Positions 35,992 through 41,900 of a stretch of DNA of 64,000 nt are shown here, in pieces (the stretch's first letter is position 1; each line of letters opens with the position of its first letter). This stretch comes from Snodgrassella alvi_G (lineage in GTDB: Bacteria; Pseudomonadota; Gammaproteobacteria; Burkholderiales; Neisseriaceae), in the NCBI GenBank assembly GCA_946478525.1, contig CAMLCH010000007.1, forward strand, positions 23,781 through 87,780. The letters are read 5' to 3'. The notes under the pieces were generated by a model. It was given only the letters and a program-made list of their open reading frames with translations. It was not told where the DNA came from and searched no databases. A program made the position numbers and the translations under genes.

Positions 35992-36525
35992 ATGCCAATA
36001 ATACCTAATAGCCTGATTGATCATTATGTTGACAACGCTATGAACACAATTTCGCAATCGGCTGGTACCAATTCATTTGCTCATTCAGTGCAAAGTACAG
36101 CAGTTAAAGAATTATCTTTTGGTGAAATGATGCTTTTGGCTTCTATTGCCGAAAAACACGCCAAAAATATCGGTATCGATATTGTTTTTTCACTGGTGGA
36201 CAAATACGGCCTGCAACGGTTTTATTTTGCCATGCCTAATGCCTTATTAGTAAGTCATACCCTGGCTACTAAAAAGGCCTATTCTGCAGTCGCCATGAAA
36301 ATGCCTACTCATCAGTTAGCACAAATAATGCAACCGAATACAGCACTTTTTGGTGTCGAAAGTATTGCGAATATCTGTGGAGTAGGTGGTGGATTTCCCT
36401 GCCTGCATAATAATGTGGTTATTGCCGGCATTGGCATTAGCGGTGGAACAGTTGAAGAAGATATGCTTATAGCCACCAATACCTTGCAAGAATTTAGTCA
36501 GCAGTACTTTTCATTATTAGCTTGA
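35992..36525 (+). CDS. GlcG/HbpS/PduO-C family heme-binding-like protein
   Basis: A 177-residue protein of the DUF336 family, which includes the C-terminal domain of PduO and HbpS. Typical segments are LVDKYGLQRFYFAMPNA, SHTLATKKAYSAVAMKMPT and IAGIGISGGTVEEDMLIA. The adenosyltransferase domain of PduO is missing, which fits a pathway that does not use B12. Some relatives bind heme through a conserved histidine; the role in glycyl radical BMCs is unknown. Last gene of the operon starting with the alcohol dehydrogenase; about 300 AT-rich bases follow. Confidence 0.85.
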   Translation: MPIIPNSLIDHYVDNAMNTISQSAGTNSFAHSVQSTAVKELSFGEMMLLASIAEKHAKNIGIDIVFSLVDKYGLQRFYFAMPNALLVSHTLATKKAYSAVAMKMPTHQLAQIMQPNTALFGVESIANICGVGGGFPCLHNNVVIAGIGISGGTVEEDMLIATNTLQEFSQQYFSLLA

Positions 36526-36831
36526 AAATATATGCTTAATCTTGAAACACGACCGTTATAGCTGATTAAAATTGACTGAGAAATTTTATTACTTAATTAA
36601 AATAATTTAATCGATAAGTTAGAAAATTAAATAGTTAAAGTATTATTTTTGAGATTATTTAACATGAAAATAATTTTTCAGACGGTAGTGCTTAATTATT
36701 AAATTTTACAACCCCAACTTAATATTTAATATTTAATATTATGTATTGTGGTCAAAAATTATATTGGTATAAAAAGCGATTTATTATTAATGCTGTAAAT
36801 CATAAATGAATATATTTTTATAGGAAGAAAT
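36526..36831. other. AT-rich intergenic region
   Basis: About 300 bases with no ORF. One TTTCAGACGG (about 36687) is close to the Neisseria DNA uptake word in reverse (GCCGTCTGAA) but has one mismatch and is isolated. GGAAGAAAT precedes the next ATG. Confidence 0.35.
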
Positions 36832-37125
36832 ATGACACAACTAAGCATTATGGCCACCATCACGGTCAAACCAGAGTTTCAAGACGCATTGAAACCTATA
36901 TTTAAACGACTAGTTACAGGTAGTCGAGCAGAATCAGGTTGTCTGCGTTATGAGCTCAATCAAAGTGTTGAAAATCAAAATATTTATATAATAGTAGAAC
37001 GGTGGGAATCACAGCAGGCGATTGACTTACATAATACCACTGCGCATTTTGTTGAGTTTGCCAATTTCGCGAAAGATCATTTTGATGGATTATCGGTATG
37101 TATAGCCAAGCAGATTGATATTTAA
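36832..37125 (+). CDS. Antibiotic biosynthesis monooxygenase (ABM) family protein, YgiN-like
   Basis: A 97-residue ferredoxin-like ABM-domain protein. Visible features: MATITVKPEFQDALKPIFKRLV, SGCLRYELNQSVENQNIYIIVERWESQQAIDLHNTTAHF and a C-terminal helix-strand, the pattern of the YgiN quinol monooxygenase group, which act as small dimers on quinols without cofactor. It has its own upstream region with a GGAAG site. It sits within the BMC span but may not belong to it functionally; a role in handling aldehydes or quinones under oxygen stress is speculation. Confidence 0.8.
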   Translation: MTQLSIMATITVKPEFQDALKPIFKRLVTGSRAESGCLRYELNQSVENQNIYIIVERWESQQAIDLHNTTAHFVEFANFAKDHFDGLSVCIAKQIDI

Positions 37126-37176
37126 TAACTGATAATGAAAATTAACGATACTCAATAATATCAATGGCATATCATA

Positions 37177-37453
37177 TTACATCATCTTAACGGCTTTAAT
37201 ATCAAGCATCTCCAAACCAGTTTTAGGGGTTTTTGCCGTTAAAGAAGCAAGTATTAAGTGATTCAGTTTCAAGCTCTCATTTTCAGCCATTAAAATACAA
37301 TAGTGCTCATGGAAACTGGAATTAGGATCGCAATATCATACTAATACGCACAAAGCACATATGGCGTACCCTCTGTGGTAACATTCGAAACGATTTCATT
37401 AAATTGGAATAATCGAATCGCTAATGCTCGCTCTTGATTCGTATCTGGATGAA
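37177..37453 (-). pseudogene. argS: Decayed 3' end of an arginyl-tRNA synthetase gene
   Basis: On the minus strand, from 37453 down, the sequence reads HPDTNQERALAIRLFQFNE, then IVSNVTTEGTPYVLCAY, a stop, YDIAIL, then after a frameshift SSFHEHYCILMAENE and later LASLTAKTPKTGLEMLDI, ending in a TAA at 37177-37179. This is the order of the ArgS C-terminal anticodon-binding domain (ERALAL.L..F.E, TPH.LC.YLYDLA, FY..CPIL, LTARTLK.GL..LGI). In-frame stop and frameshift mark it as dead. It has no 5' part here. Confidence 0.65.
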
Positions 37454-37886
37454 TATTTTCGCGCAAGCTATCTTAGCTAATATTAAGTTTTTAATACAAG
37501 TATTGGAATTCATCAACATTATTACTGCTCAAGATGCAGTAATAAACCCATAATTTATAAATTTGCTCACAGCGGTTTTTAGTTTTTGCTGAATGGACGA
37601 TCGATTTTGCTCTTAAAGAGATTATTTGTGCATAAAATGACAAAGTCATTAGGCATAATGTAGTTTGGATTTAATCATAATTTATTCCGCTGTCAAGAAA
37701 TTAGGGTTTTTAAATCCAGGTTATCAACTATTATTATGTCGTTAATTTCTGCCATTCGTAACTTTTCACATAACCAACTCTGATAGTGATGTCATCTGCA
37801 CAAAACCGTCATACTCTAAACCATTATACAAATATAAATAGCAGTAATTCCCTCAATTCTTACTAAACATTTGTTAGTAATATGTA
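37454..37886. other. Intergenic sequence upstream of the pduA promoter
   Basis: No gene seen. Composition is like the flanking argS remnant and several stretches look like eroded coding sequence, but I could not extend the argS match upstream. Confidence 0.35.
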
Positions 37887-38000
37887 AGTTATTAGCATTA
37901 TTTTGTCATTCTAAAAAAATCAAAAACAAAATACTCATATTACTTGTCAAGACTTTTATCAGATCCGCATTTACTATCGTTATTAGCAAAAGTCTATCAT
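37887..38000 (+). promoter_or_regulatory. Promoter region of BMC shell operon 1 with shared operator motifs
   Basis: Contains AGTTATTAGCA (37887), CAAAATA (37927), CAAGACT (37948) and a -10-like TATCAT (37995-38000). The same words stand with the same spacing (40, 21 and 47 bases) before the second pduA-like gene. The two CAA-words are 21 bp apart on one face of the helix, as expected of direct-repeat sites for an AraC-type activator. There is no good -35, which fits activator dependence. A 109-base leader follows, ending in AAGGAG. Confidence 0.65.
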
Positions 38001-38109
38001 AGTCTTTGTGCATAAATGTGTTACTGCCACATGGAAAATAACAGAAAGATGGTCAATTTTATTCTTTCTGATTATTAATCGATGTTCAATTAAATGTTAA
38101 GGAGCTGAT

Positions 38110-38394
38110 ATGCAACAAGAAGCGTTAGGTATGATTGAGACAAAAGGTTTAGTGGCTGCAATTGAAGCCGCTGATACCATGGTCAAATCTGCCAATGTCA
38201 CTTTAGTAGGTTATGAAAAAATTGGTTCAGGACTGGTTACCGTAATGGTACGTGGCGATGTGGGTGCAGTTAAAGCCGCCACCGATGCAGGTTCAGCAGC
38301 AGCAACCAAAGTCGGTGAACTGGTATCTATCCATGTTATTCCACGTCCTCATACCGAAGTGGAAAAAATATTACCAACCACCTTAGTGAAATGA
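38110..38394 (+). CDS. pduA: BMC hexameric shell protein, PduA-like (copy 1)
   Basis: Single-domain BMC-H protein of 94 residues that tiles the facets of the shell as hexamers. It starts MQQEALGMIETKGLVAAIEAAD and has ANVTLVGYEKIGSGLVTV, whose Lys-Ile-Gly-Ser-Gly turn lines the central pore, then RGDVGAVKAATDAG and VIPRPHTEVEKILP. The pore motif and C-terminal tail match PduA of propanediol compartments very closely from memory. The protein encoded at 51195 is identical. AAGGAG lies at ideal distance. Four bases and a new ribosome binding site separate it from the pduB-like gene. Confidence 0.96.
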   Translation: MQQEALGMIETKGLVAAIEAADTMVKSANVTLVGYEKIGSGLVTVMVRGDVGAVKAATDAGSAAATKVGELVSIHVIPRPHTEVEKILPTTLVK

Positions 38395-38415
38395 TAATTG
38401 GAGAGGAGGGCTGAG

Positions 38416-39207
38416 ATGAGTCAGAATCTAGTAGAACAAATTGTATCAGAGGTGATAAGGAAACAAACTTCCTCATCATTAGAAACATCCCAGGTCGCCT
38501 CTTCAAATCTAAGCGGATGCGGTTTAACAGAATATGTAGGCACAGCGACAGGACATACCATTGGTTTAGTCATAGCGAATGTAGATAATCAACTACATGA
38601 GTTAATGGGCATAGATAAAAAATACCGTTCAATCGGTATTCTTGGCGCCAGAACAGGTGCAGGTCCACAAATATTTGCCGCAGATGAGGCAGTAAAAGCC
38701 ACCAATAGTGAAATCTTAAAAGTAGAGCTAGCACGCGATACAGAAGGCGGTGGCGGTCACGGTAGCTTGGTACTGTTTGGCGCAGAAGATGTATCAGATG
38801 CACGTCGTGCAGTAGAAGTATCGCTAAATGAAGTAGAACGAACCATGGGTGATGTGTATGGTTCTCCAGCCGGACATTTGGAGTTTCAATACACCGCTCG
38901 CGCAAGCTATGCATTAAATAAAGCCTTTGGTGCGCCAATAGGTAAATCATTCGGGATGACAGTAGGTTGTCCGGCAGCGATAGGAGTCGTGATAGCGGAT
39001 GTGGCGGCGAAATCGGCGGTGGTAGAAGGAATAGGCTATTCAAGCCCAGCGAGTGGAACCAGTTACAGTAATGAGGTGATATTCACATTCTCAGGTGATT
39101 CAGGAGCAGTTCGTCAGGCAGTGATAGCAGCACGAGAAGTGGGTCTGAACTTATTATCGACACTTGATCCGAGCGCCTTAAAATCAACTACCACTCCTTA
39201 TATTTAA
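38416..39207 (+). CDS. pduB: BMC trimeric shell protein, PduB-like (copy 1)
   Basis: Tandem-BMC-domain (BMC-T) shell protein of 263 residues forming pseudohexameric trimers with a gated pore. The N-terminal helix MSQNLVEQIVSEVIRKQ followed by a Ser-rich linker is the segment that in Salmonella PduB links shell to cargo. Two BMC domains follow (about 40-150 and 150-255), with GARTGAGPQIFAADEA and GKSFGMTVGCPAAIGVVIAD. I start at ATG 38416 after GGAGGG rather than TTG 38398. It differs from copy 2 at two residues: Val instead of Met, and Ala instead of Thr, near the C-terminus. Confidence 0.95.
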   Translation: MSQNLVEQIVSEVIRKQTSSSLETSQVASSNLSGCGLTEYVGTATGHTIGLVIANVDNQLHELMGIDKKYRSIGILGARTGAGPQIFAADEAVKATNSEILKVELARDTEGGGGHGSLVLFGAEDVSDARRAVEVSLNEVERTMGDVYGSPAGHLEFQYTARASYALNKAFGAPIGKSFGMTVGCPAAIGVVIADVAAKSAVVEGIGYSSPASGTSYSNEVIFTFSGDSGAVRQAVIAAREVGLNLLSTLDPSALKSTTTPYI

Positions 39208-39231
39208 TACTGAGAACACGCAGGAAAAAAT

Positions 39232-40935
39232 ATGAATGATTTAGCAATCTCCCAAGCTGTGGCTAATGTATTAAGTAAATACAGTGGCGGGGCAAAAGGT
39301 AGCGCAGAATCTGCTCAAACAATGCCTAATCAGCCAGCCTCAGTAGAAAAAACGAGTACTGATAATAGTGGTTTGATCAATAATATTGTTGCACAAATAT
39401 TAAATACCAATACCACTGTACAAAAGACCAATACTGACAACGGTGGTCTGATCAATAATATTGTTGCGCAAATATTAAATAAAAACAATACAGTAGAAAG
39501 TGCCAATACTGATAAGGATGCTTTAATCAATAATATTGTCGCGCAAATATTAAATAAAAACACCAATACCGGTAAAGCTCCTGCAGCCATGCATGTTAAT
39601 GTTCAGGCTGCACAAGGTAATGGTATTTTTACCAGTATGGATGAGGCAATTGAAGCTGCACATAAAGCGCAGCGGCAATATCAGCTTTGCTCTATGACTG
39701 ATCGACAGAAATTTATCGATGGTATCCGTGAAGTCTTTCTCCAGCAATCAGTTTTAGAACAGGTTGCAGCTATGGCCGTTGAAGAAACTGGTATGGGCTG
39801 CTACGAAGATAAATTGATCAAAAATCGTTTAGCTGCTTCTAAAACCCCAGGCACAGAAGATTTGATTACTCGAGCCTGTAGCGGAGATGATGGCTTATCT
39901 TTAGTTGAATATTCAGCCTATGGAGTCATTGGTTCTATCACCCCAACCACCAACCCAACTGAAACCATTATTTGTAATTCCATTGGTATGCTGGCGGCTG
40001 GTAACAGCGTGGTATTCAGTCCGCATCCTCGTTCTAAAAACGTATCCTTATTGGCTGTAAAACTGATTAACGAAAAATTAGCACAGTTGGGCGCACCGCA
40101 AAATCTGGTGGTTACAGTGGATAAACCATCCATTGAAAATACCAATACGATGATGTCTCATCCAAAAATTAGAATGTTAGTCGCTACTGGTGGTCCAGCT
40201 ATCGTTCAATCTGTATTACGCAGCGGTAAGAAAGCCATAGGTGCAGGAGCGGGAAATCCTCCGGTGGTAGTTGATGAATCAGCCAATATTGAAAAAGCGG
40301 CCAAAGATATTGTTAGTGGTTGCAGCTTTGATAACAATATTCCTTGTGTGGCAGAAAAAGAGCTGATTGTAGTTGATCAGGTTGCTGATTTTCTAATTCA
40401 CTGCATGAAGAAAAGTGGTGCTTATCTGCTCACTGATCAGGCTAAGATTGCCCAATTGCAGGAATTGGTATTAAACGACAAGAAAACTGGTCCCAATACT
40501 CAGTTTGTCGGAAAAAGTGCCATTTATCTGTTAGAAAAACTGGGTATTTCTGCTCCAGATAATACCAAAATCATTTTGATTGAAACCGATAGATCGCATC
40601 CGTTCGTTGTTCATGAATTAATGATGCCAATTTTACCGCTGGTTCGGGTTGGTGATGTTGATGAAGCTATTGATTTGGCTATAGAAGTTGAGCACGGTAA
40701 CCGACACACAGCCATTATGCATTCTATGAATGTTGAGAAATTAACCAAGATGGCCAAACTTATTCAGACAACCATCTTTGTTAAAAATGGTCCTTCCTAT
40801 ACAGGATTGGGTGCAGGCGGTGAAGGATTTTCAACATTTACCATCGCTGGTCCTACTGGTGAAGGGCTCACATCAGCAAGATCGTTTGCTCGTCAACGGC
40901 GCTGTGTGATGGTGGAATCATTAAATATTAGATAA
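39232..40935 (+). CDS. pduP: CoA-acylating aldehyde dehydrogenase (PduP-like) with triplicated targeting helix
   Basis: Oxidises propionaldehyde with NAD+ and CoA to propionyl-CoA in the compartment lumen. The 567-residue protein is about 100 residues longer than PduP. Residues 1-20 (NDLAISQAVANVLSKYSGG) form one targeting-like helix. Residues 43-67, 68-92 and 93-117 are three 25-residue repeats, each with LINNIVAQILN after a T-D-N/K turn. The catalytic domain follows: GVIGSITPTTNPTETI, then the catalytic Cys372 in DNNIPCVAEKE, and the C-terminal GAGGEGFSTFTIAGPTGEG. Such helices bind shell proteins in known BMCs; three in a row is unusual. Confidence 0.93.
   Translation: MNDLAISQAVANVLSKYSGGAKGSAESAQTMPNQPASVEKTSTDNSGLINNIVAQILNTNTTVQKTNTDNGGLINNIVAQILNKNNTVESANTDKDALINNIVAQILNKNTNTGKAPAAMHVNVQAAQGNGIFTSMDEAIEAAHKAQRQYQLCSMTDRQKFIDGIREVFLQQSVLEQVAAMAVEETGMGCYEDKLIKNRLAASKTPGTEDLITRACSGDDGLSLVEYSAYGVIGSITPTTNPTETIICNSIGMLAAGNSVVFSPHPRSKNVSLLAVKLINEKLAQLGAPQNLVVTVDKPSIENTNTMMSHPKIRMLVATGGPAIVQSVLRSGKKAIGAGAGNPPVVVDESANIEKAAKDIVSGCSFDNNIPCVAEKELIVVDQVADFLIHCMKKSGAYLLTDQAKIAQLQELVLNDKKTGPNTQFVGKSAIYLLEKLGISAPDNTKIILIETDRSHPFVVHELMMPILPLVRVGDVDEAIDLAIEVEHGNRHTAIMHSMNVEKLTKMAKLIQTTIFVKNGPSYTGLGAGGEGFSTFTIAGPTGEGLTSARSFARQRRCVMVESLNIR
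39358..39582 (+). repeat. Three 75-bp tandem repeats inside the aldehyde dehydrogenase gene
   Basis: Units at 39358-39432, 39433-39507 and 39508-39582 each contain GATCAATAATATTGTTGC or a close variant and encode GLINNIVAQILN-like helices with T/N-rich linkers. The high DNA identity suggests recent slippage or unequal crossing-over. Confidence 0.92.
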
Positions 40936-40954
40936 TAATAACAAAGGCATAAAA

Positions 40955-41266
40955 GTGGCGAAAAAAAGAATAATCAATGCACCAAGCAAACAAATTCTGG
41001 ATATGTTGAAAAAACGTACTCCGAATGATGCCCGGACATTGTTAAATCAATTTCATGTCGATGCAGTCGGCTTGATGATGGTTTCTATTCCTGATCTCTA
41101 CTTTTATGCTGATGTAGCCAGTAAATCCGCTAATGTTGTTGTATCTGAAGTATTTGGCAGTTGTCCGCAACATATTACGACTTTAGCCATTTTTGGGGAA
41201 ATTTCCGCAGTTAATGTTGCTATGCAGGCGATTGAGGAAATGGATGAAATGGGGCAAGGTTTTTGA
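40955..41266 (+). CDS. BMC shell protein, EutS/PduU-like
   Basis: A 103-residue divergent BMC-domain protein. The order of elements, with an N-terminal extension (KRIINAPSKQILDMLKKR), then DAVGLMMVSIPDLYFYADVASKSANVVVSEVF and TLAIFGEISAVNVAMQAIEEM, resembles the circularly permuted EutS/PduU group, which form hexamers with a beta-barrel plug and may be shell 'caps'. The start is a GTG, with AAAGG eight bases upstream. It starts 19 bases after the aldehyde dehydrogenase and overlaps none; the DJ-1-like gene begins one base after its stop. Confidence 0.8.
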   Translation: MAKKRIINAPSKQILDMLKKRTPNDARTLLNQFHVDAVGLMMVSIPDLYFYADVASKSANVVVSEVFGSCPQHITTLAIFGEISAVNVAMQAIEEMDEMGQGF

Positions 41267-41267
41267 T

Positions 41268-41843
41268 ATGAAAAAAATTCTGCTTATTGTAGGGGACTTT
41301 TCAGAAGATTATGAAGTCATGGTTCCTTATCAGGCTTTGCAAATGCTGGGGATAAAAGTTGATGTTGTTTGTCCTGATAAGTCAGAAGGGGAATTTATCA
41401 AAACAGCTATTCATGATTTCGAAGGTGATCAGACTTATACAGAAAAACCGGGACATTTATTCAGATTAACCGCTTCGTTTAATCAAATTAATCTTCATGA
41501 ATATGCCGGTGTCTATATTAGTGGTGGTCGCTCTTCCGAATATCTGCGCCTGAATGCGGATGTATTACATATTATCCATTACATGATGGGTTTTTCTCTA
41601 CCTGTAGCGGCTATCTGTCATGGCGTGCAAATACTGGTTTCAGCAGATGTATTAAAAGGTAAAAAAGTAACTGCTTATTGTACGGTCAAGCCAGAAATAG
41701 AACTTGCTGGTGGGATTTACATGGATGTAGGGGTGCAGGACGCAGTTGTCGATAACAATTTAGTAACCGCAGCAACTTGGGCAGCCCATCCGGCGATTTT
41801 AAGTCAGTTTAGTCGCTTATTAGGCATAAGAATCAACCATTGA
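41268..41843 (+). CDS. DJ-1/PfpI family protein
   Basis: A 191-residue class I glutamine amidotransferase-like protein of the DJ-1/PfpI superfamily. It has the N-terminal KKILLIVGDFSEDYEVMVPYQAL (with the conserved Glu), YISGGRSSEYL, and the nucleophile elbow AAICHGVQIL with the reactive cysteine, plus VTAATWAAHPAIL near the end. Relatives include glyoxalases, deglycase-like and protease-like enzymes. The frame extends to 41193, but ATG 41268 gives the natural start. Position before the dehydratase suggests detoxification of leaked aldehyde or protein repair; that is inference. Confidence 0.88.
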   Translation: MKKILLIVGDFSEDYEVMVPYQALQMLGIKVDVVCPDKSEGEFIKTAIHDFEGDQTYTEKPGHLFRLTASFNQINLHEYAGVYISGGRSSEYLRLNADVLHIIHYMMGFSLPVAAICHGVQILVSADVLKGKKVTAYCTVKPEIELAGGIYMDVGVQDAVVDNNLVTAATWAAHPAILSQFSRLLGIRINH

Positions 41844-41900
41844 GTTTATTGTTCATATCCTTCAATACCATTGCAATAAAATTATACAGGAGTAAGAATC

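Larger units (their letters stand above)
38098..39207 (+). repeat. Near-identical pduA-pduB duplication, copy 1
   Basis: This 1.1 kb segment recurs at 51183-52292 (offset 13,085). I see no difference from the pduA-like ATG to about 39119; all the differences I noted (39120, 39139, 39174, 39175, about 39189) lie in the last 90 bases. Direct orientation. Confidence 0.92.

Noticed and set aside
36687..36696. Neisseria-type DNA uptake sequence
   Set aside because: TTTCAGACGG is one base off the reverse of GCCGTCTGAA and isolated; I found no repeated DUS dialect in the window. The TTTCAGGC octamers at about 4093, 4403 and 4709 are too short to call.
38570..39043. 157-codon minus-strand frame, repeated at 51655-52128
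   Set aside because: Antisense to the pduB-like gene; recurs only because the cassette is duplicated. Leu/His-rich composition is typical of a shadow frame.
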